Assembly (NCBI GenBank): GCA_029210585.1
Contig: JARGFP010000035.1
Coordinates: 1 to 37,356, forward strand
Length of the DNA: 37,356 nucleotides
Direction: 5' to 3'
Source: Bacteroidales bacterium
GTDB lineage: Bacteria; Bacteroidota; Bacteroidia; Bacteroidales; GCA-2748055
The position numbers were made by a program, and so were the translations under genes. Numbering within the stretch: position 1 is the first letter of the stretch; each line of letters begins with the position of its first letter. Positions 1 to 12,165 of this stretch are shown here, piece after piece. The notes below the pieces were generated by a model, which worked only from the letters and a program-made list of their open reading frames with translations, was not told where the DNA came from and ran no database searches.

Positions 1-3000
1 CTGAATTTCAGGATTAACCGCGACCGGGAGGAGGTCATGCTGGTTGATCCTGCACTGGTGGTGGTGGATCAAATCAGTTTGCGGGACCAGGAACGAGATG
101 TGACCTTCGGGAGGCAGCCAGGGAATCCCGGTCAACTGGTCTATCTGGGCGAGCCCACCCCACTGGCGGAAAACAGCAGCTATTTTGCTGATTCAAATCT
201 ATGGTCGGGCCACCCGGAATTCTCCCTGCCGGCGGGGATGTACGTGGGAACGCAGGAACTTGTGCTGCAGCCACCTGCGGACGGGGTCACCATCAGGTAC
301 ACCACCAACGGATCAGAGCCCGACAGCCATGCCCCTGTTTACACTGCTCCCCTTTCTGTGCACTTCAGCCAGGTGATCAAGGCCCGGTGTTATGAAGCCG
401 GCAAACTGCCCGGAGCTGTAGTAACCGCTTCCTATATTATCGGAAAGGATACCGGCCTGCCAGTGCTGTCTGTTTCGACGGATCATGCCAACCTCTGGGG
501 ATTTGATTTCGGGTTGTACCAGAACAATTACAAGAACAGGGAGATTTTTGCCCACCTGGAATATTTTGACGCAGCGGGCAAAAAGGATTTCGGGATCAAT
601 GCCGGTTTGCAGTTGTTCGGCTCCCAGATCTTTTTGTTCGATCAGAAACCCCTGTCGGTGTTTTTCAGGAACAGGTACGGACAGGATTCACTGTTGTACC
701 CGTTGTTCCAGGGCAAACCGCTTAACACCTTTCACAGCCTGGTATTGCGAAACGGGGGGAACGACAATGGGCTCACCATGTTTCGTGACGGACTGGGTGC
801 GGCACTGGTGGAAGGTCAGGCGGATATTGACCACCAGGCGTATCGACCCGTGGTGGTGTATATGAACGGGGAGTACTGGGGCATTTTCAATATCCGTGAA
901 AAGCTCAACGAGGAGTACCTGGAGGGGAATCATGGTGTGAACCCTGATCATTTGGATATCATTGAGGACAGCCTGGTGGTGAACAACGGGGATACCAACC
1001 GGTACACGGAATTGTTTGGTTATGTAGAGAACCATGATCTTTCAGAGGAGGCGCATTATGCATGGGTGAGCGAAAGGATCGACCTGGATGCCTACATCAA
1101 TTACATGGGTTACAAGATCTGGGGCGGGTACAAGCAGTGGCAGGTGAACAACAAGTACTGGAAGGAGCGTACGCCTGGAAGCCGCTGGCGCTGGATCGCA
1201 TTCGACCTGGAACATGCATTTGGCGGTCCGGGCGGGGAACCCTACGACAGCAACACCTTCATCGCGGCGCTGGAGCAGGACGGTGGTGCGGACGGTTGGC
1301 ATACCATGCTCTTCCGGAAACTGATGGAGAACGATGATTTCAGGGCACAGTTCCTGCAGCGCCTGGCATTGTTCATGGATACTTTTTTGTCGGACCAGCG
1401 GGTACTTTCTGTTATTGACAGCCTTGAGCGCACCATTGCGCCGGAGATGCCGGCGCATATTTTGCGCTGGGAGTCGCCGGTCTCTGTAGCCGCCTGGCAG
1501 CAGCATGTCAGTATGCTTAAGGAATTTGCCGCCAACAGGAACCACTGGATGTACCGGCATATGTTGGAATATTTCAGCCTGACAGATACGGCTGCCATCA
1601 CCATTCAGCATCCAGAAGGAGGCCGGGTACGCATTTGTGCTTCCAGGATGGTGGAAGAGGGTGCAGCTACTATTACCTTATTCAATGGTCTTCCTGTGCG
1701 GTTGCGGGCTTTCCCCGATCCGGGCTTCCGTTTTACCGGCTGGGGCAACGGCAGCACGGACGAGGACTACCTGTTGCATATTGCCGGAGACACCACGGTT
1801 ACTGCCATGTTTGAAGCGGATGGAACCTTCCTGCTGCCTGATACCGTCCGGAACACCCTGGTGATCGAAGATGCTTCACATCCCTGGGTGGCCGGGGGGA
1901 ACATCGTGATTCCGGAAGGAGATACACTGGTCATCGGCGCGGGCATCACGGTACAACTGTCTCCCGGTGCATCCATTGTCAACCATGGTTCACTTTTCGT
2001 GTCGGGTACAGTCGATAACCCCGTGCTGTTTGATGCCTACCCTCTGCCGGCTAACAACCATACTCCGGCATCCGGTCAGCGCTGGGGCAGCATTATTGCA
2101 CAGGGTGCGGACACCACACGGATCATGCATGCGGTACTGGGAAATGCATCCTCGGGTATGGACCTCGGCAATTACAAAGCGGCTGTTACCGCGCTAGGCA
2201 GCGGTCTGCTGCTCAAAGGGGTGGAGATCAGCGGGGTGGTATATCCTGTGTATGCCTACGGGAGCCAGGTGCTGATCGATTCGTGCAGGCTGTCCTCCAA
2301 TGGAACGGGCGACCTGATCCACATTCATTCCTGCCGGGATGCGGTGATCAGGGGTTGTGACCTGAAGGGAAACTATTACGAAGACACCGACGCCATCGAC
2401 CTGGACAGCGTAACCGGGGCACTGGTGGAGGGCAACCTGGTGTACAGCTTTTTCGGCCCCAACAGTGACGGGATCGACCTGGGCGAGCATTCCACCGGGA
2501 TCGTCATTCACGGCAATACTATTAAAAGCATTTCTGACAAGGGTATTTCCGTGGGGCAGGGATCGGAGATTGTCGCTGAACAGAATATCATTGTCGACTG
2601 TAACCAGGGATTCGGGATCAAGGATTTTCACTCGTTCGCACATATCAACCAGAATACGCTGTTTGCCAACCGTACAGGTATTGCTGTGTTTGAGAAGAAC
2701 ACCGGCAATGGTGGTGGTTCGGCACAGTTGGAAAACTCCATTGTGGCCGGGAGCCTTGGGGCATCGGTTTTTGTGGATGATCTTTCAACCCTGACCGTCT
2801 CCTATTCGCTATCTGACCGCGACACCCTGCAGGGGTACAATAACCTTTACGGGGATCCGGGATTTACCGGTGCCGCCAGCCTTGGTTTTGCGCTGGCCGA
2901 GGGATCCGTTTGTATCGACGGAGGCACTCCCAACCAGGAGGACCCGGATGGCACGCGGGCGGATATCGGCGTTTTCCTTCCTGCAAGGATGCCTGCCGGT

Positions 3001-4377
3001 AGCCCACTCGTCATCACGGAAGTGAATTACAATTCCCACCGTGCTTTCAACAGCGGTGACTGGGTGGAATTGTTCAATGCAGGTATGGAAGAGATTGTCC
3101 TTTCGGACTGGGTGATGAAGGGGCAGGAGCCGGGGGATGAATTTTTCTTTGGGTATGATGCCTTCCTTCCGGCAGGGGAATATCTTGTGGCTGCCGAACA
3201 TAATGATTCCCTTGCATTGCTGTTTCCCGGGGTACCCCTGGCGCACGGGAACATTGCCTGGGGCCTGGGCAGTGATGGTGAGCTGATCCGTTTGTACGAT
3301 GCCACCTGCCGGCTGGTCCATACCCTGCAGTATGGTACGGGGCATCCCTGGCCCGACGGTCCGAATGGCAAAGGCGCAACACTGGAATTATTCTCAGGAA
3401 GCCTCTCTGGTAATTCCCAGGGTAGCCGTTCAGCAGCATCTCTGCCCAGCGGTCAGTCCAACATCGCGACCGCCAGTCACACGGGCGGTTCAGGAAGCCT
3501 CCCGGCCAGCGTTCAGACCAACTTTTCGACGGGAAGTCTGACCGGCAGCTATGCCGGCTGGCATTCCAGCTACACCCCCGGCGGAACACCGGGTATGGAA
3601 AACAGCGCATATGAGGGAGTGACAGGCCTGTTCATTAACGAGCTGATGGCAAAGAACGATTTTGCGCTGGCGGATGAAGCGGGTCAGTACGACGACTGGC
3701 TGGAGGTGTACAACAGCAATCCGTATGCCGTGGACCTGGGCGGATTGCATTTCATTTTTGGGGAGGAGGAGCGTGTGACCATGGTGCCGTTTTTTGCAGG
3801 GGACACCACGGTGATGGCGGCCGGAGGTTACAAGTTGTTCTGGGCAGACAGGGATGCGGAACAGGGGGCATTGCACCTGGATTTCAATCTCCCGGCTGGT
3901 GGTAGTGGCATGGGTATCGGGCAGGTGCTGGAGCAGGATACGCAGGTCATCGACTGGCTCAGCTACGGAATGCTTGGTGCCGATGTTGCCTTCGGGCGGT
4001 ATCCGGACGGGGATGTTTTCCTTTCATTCCTGAACATGACGCCCGGGAATTCCAACGTGCTGCTGGATGCAGCTCCACCCGTGGGCCCCCGTCAGGGCTG
4101 GCAGGTTTATCCCAATCCGGCTACGGATGTTGTCATCATCGAATACAGTGAGACGATGGGATACGGTGGGAATCAGGAGTTCGGCGAACCGCCTGAAACC
4201 GGAAAAACCATGGAACCCGGGACCCTGTTACTTTATTCCGGCAGCGGTCAGTGTCTGCGCTCGGTACCCCTGTCTCCGGGGCGGCAAACCATGGTGGATG
4301 TATCGGATCTGCAGCGGGGCGTGTACCTGTTGCGTTTGCAGGGATCTGACCTGGGTACAAATCTGGTGGTACGATAG
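1..4377 (+). CDS. Secreted CotH-kinase / lamin-tail / beta-helix protein with T9SS sorting tail, 5' end outside window
   Basis: The frame is open from base 1, and the first residues read as the end of a lamin-tail domain, so the real start lies upstream; the ATG at 37 is probably internal. Domain order, numbered from that ATG: end of a lamin-tail domain (1-60), chitobiase/hexosaminidase C-terminal-like domain (65-135), CotH kinase-like domain (about 145-520, with RNGGND, GIFNIREKLNE and WIAFDLEHAFGG stretches), a short repeat of GF-x-FTGW type (525-595), a right-handed beta-helix region (about 620-985), a lamin-tail domain (1000-1110), a Ser/Gly/Asn-rich linker (1120-1185), another lamin-tail domain (1200-1345), and a C-terminal type IX sorting domain (WQVYPNPATD to the end). 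Family knowledge says CotH proteins are atypical kinases and lamin-tail domains are extracellular adhesion-type modules. Cell-surface or secreted location is inferred from the sorting tail. Substrate and role are unknown. No operon partner is visible; the next gene is convergent. Confidence 0.9.
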   Translation: MNFRINRDREEVMLVDPALVVVDQISLRDQERDVTFGRQPGNPGQLVYLGEPTPLAENSSYFADSNLWSGHPEFSLPAGMYVGTQELVLQPPADGVTIRYTTNGSEPDSHAPVYTAPLSVHFSQVIKARCYEAGKLPGAVVTASYIIGKDTGLPVLSVSTDHANLWGFDFGLYQNNYKNREIFAHLEYFDAAGKKDFGINAGLQLFGSQIFLFDQKPLSVFFRNRYGQDSLLYPLFQGKPLNTFHSLVLRNGGNDNGLTMFRDGLGAALVEGQADIDHQAYRPVVVYMNGEYWGIFNIREKLNEEYLEGNHGVNPDHLDIIEDSLVVNNGDTNRYTELFGYVENHDLSEEAHYAWVSERIDLDAYINYMGYKIWGGYKQWQVNNKYWKERTPGSRWRWIAFDLEHAFGGPGGEPYDSNTFIAALEQDGGADGWHTMLFRKLMENDDFRAQFLQRLALFMDTFLSDQRVLSVIDSLERTIAPEMPAHILRWESPVSVAAWQQHVSMLKEFAANRNHWMYRHMLEYFSLTDTAAITIQHPEGGRVRICASRMVEEGAATITLFNGLPVRLRAFPDPGFRFTGWGNGSTDEDYLLHIAGDTTVTAMFEADGTFLLPDTVRNTLVIEDASHPWVAGGNIVIPEGDTLVIGAGITVQLSPGASIVNHGSLFVSGTVDNPVLFDAYPLPANNHTPASGQRWGSIIAQGADTTRIMHAVLGNASSGMDLGNYKAAVTALGSGLLLKGVEISGVVYPVYAYGSQVLIDSCRLSSNGTGDLIHIHSCRDAVIRGCDLKGNYYEDTDAIDLDSVTGALVEGNLVYSFFGPNSDGIDLGEHSTGIVIHGNTIKSISDKGISVGQGSEIVAEQNIIVDCNQGFGIKDFHSFAHINQNTLFANRTGIAVFEKNTGNGGGSAQLENSIVAGSLGASVFVDDLSTLTVSYSLSDRDTLQGYNNLYGDPGFTGAASLGFALAEGSVCIDGGTPNQEDPDGTRADIGVFLPARMPAGSPLVITEVNYNSHRAFNSGDWVELFNAGMEEIVLSDWVMKGQEPGDEFFFGYDAFLPAGEYLVAAEHNDSLALLFPGVPLAHGNIAWGLGSDGELIRLYDATCRLVHTLQYGTGHPWPDGPNGKGATLELFSGSLSGNSQGSRSAASLPSGQSNIATASHTGGSGSLPASVQTNFSTGSLTGSYAGWHSSYTPGGTPGMENSAYEGVTGLFINELMAKNDFALADEAGQYDDWLEVYNSNPYAVDLGGLHFIFGEEERVTMVPFFAGDTTVMAAGGYKLFWADRDAEQGALHLDFNLPAGGSGMGIGQVLEQDTQVIDWLSYGMLGADVAFGRYPDGDVFLSFLNMTPGNSNVLLDAAPPVGPRQGWQVYPNPATDVVIIEYSETMGYGGNQEFGEPPETGKTMEPGTLLLYSGSGQCLRSVPLSPGRQTMVDVSDLQRGVYLLRLQGSDLGTNLVVR

Positions 4378-4595
4378 TCTGCCTTACAATGGTCAGAGTA
4401 AAAAGCTGATGCAGGAGAATATTGCAGTGCCCCGGCCTGACCAGCCAACTAAAAATATAGTTATATAACTAAAAAAGCAGTAGAACAACTATAAAATACG
4501 TAGATGGGTTTTTTAGGGCATCTTAATGAACCGGAAACGCCACAAAGGAGCTAAACCTGAAATGAACATACACGCGGCAGGATATGCAGGGGAGC
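4378..4595. other. Convergent intergenic region with short AT palindrome
   Basis: This gap separates two convergent genes. It holds a perfect 14-base palindrome TAGTTATATAACTA near 4457-4470, flanked by A-rich runs, which could help end transcription from either side. No GC-rich stem with a T run is seen, so a classical terminator cannot be claimed. Confidence 0.3.
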
Positions 4596-6374
4596 TTAAT
4601 CGTCCGAAAACTCTTTCAGCAGGCTGCGGTAGGAGTTGAAGATCTTGGAGCGGGAGATGAACCCGACGTACCGGTTATTTTCGGTAACCGGGAGGTTCCA
4701 TGCTTCGGTCTCCTCGAAGATTTCCAGAACTTTTTTCATGTTTTCATCTTTACGGATGACGGCCGGAGGGATTTGCATGATTTCAGTGATTTTCATCTTG
4801 TCGTAGAGTTCCGTGTTGAAGATGACATCCCGGACATCGTTCAGGCTGATCACCCCGATCAGTTCCTGTTGCTCATTTACAACGGGAAAGATGTTCCGTG
4901 TCGATTTTGAGACGGCATGGACCAGGTCACGGAGTTTGCCATTGACGGGAACACGTTCACAATCATTTTCGAGCACCTCTGTCACTGTCAGCATGCTCAG
5001 TACCGCCTTGTCCTTGTGGTGGGTGATCAGTTCGCCCCTTTCGGCCAGCCGTTTGGTATAGATCGATTGTCCCTCGAAACTGCGCATGGTCACATACGCA
5101 ATGGTTGCGGTAATGATCAGCGGAATAAACAATGTATATCCCCCTGTAATCTCTGCAATAAGGAAGATGGCGGTCAGCGGGGCATGCATCACCCCTGCCA
5201 TCACTCCGGCCATGCCCACCAGGGCAAAATTGTTTTCTGAAATACCGGTGGCTTTGAAGAAATTAACGGTTTTGGCAACTGTTACACCGCTCATGGCGCC
5301 GACGAAAAGTGCAGGCGCAAAAATACCCCCGACTCCCCCGCTCCCCGTGGTGAGTGCCATGGCGATAACCTTGAAGATTACCAGCATCAGGAAGAAGAGG
5401 ATGATCAGCAGTCCGTTGTCACCCATGAAATGTTCAAAGATGGTACCATTGAACAGTGCGTCTGATTGCCCGGTCAGCAGTGTTTTCAGTGTTACATAAC
5501 CTTCCCCGAACAGGTGGGGCATAAGGAAAATCAGTCCGCTGACCAGCAATCCGCCGGTAATGGTTCGTATAAACGTATTCCTGATGCGTCCCATGCTGTG
5601 TTCCACCCACATGTTCATGCGGGTAAAATAGATCGACACCAGCCCGGTGAAGAGTCCGAGCAGGATGTAGAACGGGATATTGCTCATCACAAACGGCTCG
5701 CTAATCGTAAAAGAGAAAACCACTTCCTCCCCGAGGAAGAAAGAGGATACTGTTGTTGCTGTAACCGAGGCGATCAGCAGGGGTACGATGGAAAAGGCGG
5801 TGAGGTCCAGCATCAGCACCTCGAAGGCAAAGATCAGTGCTGCAATGGGGGCTTTGAAGATGCCTGCAATGGCCCCGGCGGCACCACACCCGATGAGCAG
5901 CACGATCGTCTTGTAGTTCAGTTTCAGCAGGTGGCCGATATTGGAGCCGATGGAGGAGCCCGTCAGCACGATCGGCGCCTCGAGTCCCACGGATCCTCCC
6001 ATTCCCACGGTAAGCGAACTACCAACCATCGAGGACCACGTATTGTGCGGTTTCAGGTGGCCCTTGCGTTTTGAAATGGCAAACAGTATCTTGCTGACGC
6101 CATGCCCGATATCCTGTTTCAGCAGGTATTTCACGAACAACATGGTCAGGAAGATCCCCAGCACCGGTAACAGGAACCCTACCCCCGAATGGTCCTCGGC
6201 CAGCAGCATTTCCTTGGAGCGGTATTCCACGAAGTGGGCCAGGTTTTTCAGCACAATGGCGGCCATTCCCGACAACAGTCCAATCACAAGGCTCAGTATC
6301 AGGATCAGTCTCCGCTGCCTGATATGGCGGATGTTCTTCAGGATATACTGCCTTATGTGCTGGAATTTTTTCAT
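4596..6374 (-). CDS. ClC-family chloride channel/transporter with two C-terminal CBS domains
   Basis: The 592-residue protein has about ten hydrophobic segments over residues 22-430, then two CBS domains (about 460-525 and 528-585), the usual build of larger bacterial ClC proteins. ClC signatures are visible: DIGHGVSK (88-95) in the place of GSGIP, GMGGSVGLEAP (124-134) carrying the gating glutamate E132, and GVGGIFAPALF (347-357). The residue that should match the internal proton glutamate E203 of E. coli ClcA appears to be V186 (FAFEVL), as in ClC channels, so it may be a channel or a differently coupled transporter; that alignment is by eye. CBS pairs commonly bind adenosine nucleotides and gate transport. 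It would act in the inner membrane moving chloride or a similar anion. It stands alone, convergent with the upstream large gene. Confidence 0.93.
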   Translation of the reverse strand: MKKFQHIRQYILKNIRHIRQRRLILILSLVIGLLSGMAAIVLKNLAHFVEYRSKEMLLAEDHSGVGFLLPVLGIFLTMLFVKYLLKQDIGHGVSKILFAISKRKGHLKPHNTWSSMVGSSLTVGMGGSVGLEAPIVLTGSSIGSNIGHLLKLNYKTIVLLIGCGAAGAIAGIFKAPIAALIFAFEVLMLDLTAFSIVPLLIASVTATTVSSFFLGEEVVFSFTISEPFVMSNIPFYILLGLFTGLVSIYFTRMNMWVEHSMGRIRNTFIRTITGGLLVSGLIFLMPHLFGEGYVTLKTLLTGQSDALFNGTIFEHFMGDNGLLIILFFLMLVIFKVIAMALTTGSGGVGGIFAPALFVGAMSGVTVAKTVNFFKATGISENNFALVGMAGVMAGVMHAPLTAIFLIAEITGGYTLFIPLIITATIAYVTMRSFEGQSIYTKRLAERGELITHHKDKAVLSMLTVTEVLENDCERVPVNGKLRDLVHAVSKSTRNIFPVVNEQQELIGVISLNDVRDVIFNTELYDKMKITEIMQIPPAVIRKDENMKKVLEIFEETEAWNLPVTENNRYVGFISRSKIFNSYRSLLKEFSDD

Positions 6375-6507
6375 GATGGAATCCGGGGTGCAAATGTATG
6401 CTAAATACAGTTAAAAGAAAACAAATCAGGCATCTTATTGCCATCAGCCACGCAACCTAGCTGTTCTGAAATTCATCCTGTTTGCAGAACCATGAAAGTA
6501 GGATTAT

Positions 6508-7041
6508 ATGAAATCAATCAAGGCATACATCATGCTTGCAGCGTTCGTCATGACCGGCAGAGGTTGTGAAGCGCTGCTGCACACTGATGCTACACTCCCC
6601 GACCAGGAATATTTTTTCCTTTACGAATACATCAATTATGCCTGGGGGTACCAGCACAGCGGATGGCTGATGGATTCCTCCGGCACTGCCCGGTATTTCT
6701 CTGTTCCTGAAAAATGGATGGTGCCTGACACGGATGCAGCCATTGACATTTCAGGCATTGAACATTATCTGGTGAAGGCTGACTCTGTCATCACGGTTGT
6801 TGACCGGAGCATATTGTCAGAAAAGGTGAAACTGATCGAAGCAGCAGCCAGGGGAACACTCGGTGAGCCGGAAAATGTAATGGCAGATGCAGGGACCCGG
6901 AGCTATTATGCGCTGCAATATGACCCGGACCAGGCCGTCTATGAGCGTATTTTGCTGAAGCAGGAAGGCGACTGGGAAATTGACAATTTTTCCAGCGCGG
7001 CGGGGGAGCTGGCTGAATGGATGCAATCGGTGACTGAGTAA
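6508..7041 (+). CDS. Small hypothetical lipoprotein
   Basis: The 177-residue product starts with K-rich residues, a hydrophobic stretch and a cysteine at position 20 (MTGRGC), which fits a lipoprotein signal although the lipobox is imperfect. The mature part is acidic and soluble-looking, with aromatic-rich segments and no membrane segment or recognised domain. It stands alone between the divergent ClC gene and a convergent regulator remnant. I do not recognise the family. Codon use resembles the neighbours, which supports a real gene. Confidence 0.6.
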   Translation: MKSIKAYIMLAAFVMTGRGCEALLHTDATLPDQEYFFLYEYINYAWGYQHSGWLMDSSGTARYFSVPEKWMVPDTDAAIDISGIEHYLVKADSVITVVDRSILSEKVKLIEAAARGTLGEPENVMADAGTRSYYALQYDPDQAVYERILLKQEGDWEIDNFSSAAGELAEWMQSVTE

Positions 7042-7092
7042 GGGAACTACCGGGAGGGAAATGAATTAAGGTCCGGCCGGCCCCGGGTACCT

Positions 7093-8411
7093 TTACCGGT
7101 TCACTCTCGAAAGTCCGTGTTTCTTCTGGTATTTTTTCGGGCTCATGTCGAACTGTTTCTTGAACCGTTTGCTGAAGTAGCTGAGGTCGTTGAATCCTGA
7201 CGCATATGCTGCCTCCGATACGGTGACTCCTTCATTGATCATCATTTTCGCTGCCGACTGCAGGCGGATATACCGGATGTATTCCACGGGCGACATGCCC
7301 GTGAGCCGGGTGATCTTCCTGTAGAGGTTGGAGTTGCTCATCCCCAGCTCTTTTGTGAGTGCCAGCACATTAAGTTCGGTGTTCATCAGCTTCTTTTCGA
7401 TGATATTGTGGATCTTTTCGAGCAGTTGCTCATCCAGCACAGAGAGTCCGTTTCCGGGGGAATGCTCAAGGATTCCCGCAGAATAGCGTTTCACCAGCCT
7501 GGCCCGTTGTTCAAGAAGTGACTCCACCCGGGTATACAGGGTTCTGACATTCACCGGCTTGGCGATATAGCTGTCGGCATCGGCCAGGTAGCTTTCATAC
7601 CTGGTTTCCTCGTTCATTCTGGCGGTGAGCAGTATCACGATGATGTCACTGGTCTCCACGTTGTTCTTGATCTTTTTGCAAAGTTCAATGCCGTCCATCA
7701 CAGGCATCATCATGTCGGTGATCACCAGGTCGGGTTGTTTTTCCAGGCACACTGCATGCCCGTCCATCCCGTTCCCGGCTTCCAGTATGTTGTAATAATT
7801 GGACAGGTGTTCGCTCAGCAGGTTCCTGAAATCAGAATTGTCCTCGACGATCAGGATGGTTTTGCGCTCATCGGCGGGTTCACCCTCATTCTGGTCTTCT
7901 TCTACCGGGACCAGCGAGTCGTCGTGGTCAATGATCAGGTTCCGTGCCTGGTAACTGATTTCTTCGTGGAGGATTTCATCTTCATCGTATGCCTCAGCAG
8001 ATACGGGAAGCGCGACTGTAAACTTTGCACCGAGACCGGGGGCATTTTCCACGCTGATGGTTCCTTTATGGTTTTTCGCCAGGTTTTTTGCAAGTGCCAG
8101 CCCGATCCCCGCACCGAAGGTTTTTCCCGTCACGGATTTCACCTGGTAGAAGCGTTCAAACACGTTGTCGAACATTTCCGGTTCGATCCCTTTCCCTGAG
8201 TCTGTAACACAAAGTTTCAGCCACAGTTGTCCCTCCTTTTCATACGTGTCATACCCGATCAGGATTCGGCCGTTTTCAGGAGTGTATTTCAGGGCGTTGG
8301 ACATCAGGTTACTGAGAATCTTGTCCAGTTTATCCGGATCGAAATAGACCAGTTGTTCACCCCTGCCCTCCATGGATACTGTGATGTTCTTCTTTTCTGA
8401 CAGGGGTTCGA
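7093..8411 (-). pseudogene. 5'-truncated hybrid histidine kinase / response regulator / AraC protein
   Basis: The visible part encodes, in order (residues from the ATG at 8373): a HATPase domain (1-125) with N-box LSNLMSNALKYTP, G1 motif VTDSGKGI and G2 motif GAGIGLALA; a receiver domain (about 170-285) with phospho-acceptor context DLVITDMMMPVMDG; and an AraC HTH domain (about 315-420). In frame upstream of this ATG the sequence still reads like kinase (NLEPLSEKKNITV), so the ATG is internal and not a start. At about 8411 kinase-like sequence stops and a plus-strand gene fragment begins. The sensor input, membrane segments and HisKA phospho-acceptor His are missing. Bacteroidota hybrid regulators of this type normally exceed 900 residues and control nearby polysaccharide-use genes. 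The remnant is unlikely to signal, although the receiver-AraC part is intact. Confidence 0.85.
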
Positions 8412-8684
8412 GATTCCTTGGGAATTGAACGCATCGAGTTCAGTTACGGGAACTGGCTGATCAATGTGATCGAGGACCTGAGCGGGGAACCGGTCATGGA
8501 GGAGGTCGAATTTTCCACCGAAATAACGGTCCCGGAAGATGCCCTGAAATCGTGGGAAGAGGAAAAGTATTTCAACGATGCCTCTTCCATCACGATTGTT
8601 CAGGAATACCACCCGCTGGCGCTGAGCGCATGGGACAAGAACAGGAATATGCGGAGGGCTTACTTGTATGTGAAAGTAAAATAA
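8412..8684 (+). pseudogene. 3' fragment of an unrecognised gene, 5' end missing
   Basis: From about 8412 a plus-strand frame reads as credible protein (IERIEFSYGNWL, FSTEITVPEDALKSW, HPLALSAWDKNRNMRRAY) up to a TAA at 8684. The only nearby start in frame is a TTG at 8418, and the frame runs straight into the truncated kinase on the opposite strand with no promoter room. It is best read as the C-terminal about 90 residues of a gene that lost its beginning in the same event that cut the kinase. The family is not recognised. It could still be a tiny expressed ORF, but nothing favours that. Confidence 0.5.
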
Positions 8685-8767
8685 AGCGTGGCTGTCCATC
8701 ATGCCCGTTTGCTGCGTTACGCTTGCCGGGAAATTGCTCATTTAACGGTTGTTTCTTGTGTGGATGA

Positions 8768-8797
8768 TTGCAGATGATGGTTTATCTTCTATTTTTG
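8768..8797 (+). promoter_or_regulatory. Candidate Bacteroidota promoter for the beta-galactosidase gene
   Basis: A TATTTTTG box (8790-8797) matches the TAnnTTTG -7 consensus of Bacteroidota, and TTG at 8768-8770 lies 19 bases upstream, a suitable -33 spacing. The start codon follows 29 bases after the -7 box. Sequence match only; no transcript data. Confidence 0.5.
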
Positions 8798-8814
8798 AAT
8801 CTTTATTAATATAA

Positions 8815-12077
<3,263 letters not shown>

Positions 12078-12120
12078 TACGTTCAACATAATAGCCAGCG
12101 TTAGATTTTGTTGCAATTGT

Positions 12121-12163
12121 AATTTATATTTTATAATTTATATTTTATAAATTATAATTTGTA
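12121..12163. repeat. Perfect 14-base tandem repeat, AT-only, upstream of ATPase gene
   Basis: The 14-base unit AATTTATATTTTAT occurs twice in a row (12121-12134, 12135-12148) followed by a further AT-only stretch ending just before the start codon at 12166. It probably contains the promoter of the ATPase gene and marks the start of the AT-rich island. No exact TAnnTTTG box is present. Confidence 0.5.
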
Positions 12164-12165
12164 AC

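Noticed and set aside
5466-6074. Plus-strand open frame of 202 codons
   Set aside because: Antisense of the well-supported ClC gene; composition is typical of a shadow frame.
8304-8741. Minus-strand 145-codon frame across the kinase/fragment joint
   Set aside because: It is in a different frame from the kinase and runs antisense to the plus fragment; no family likeness.
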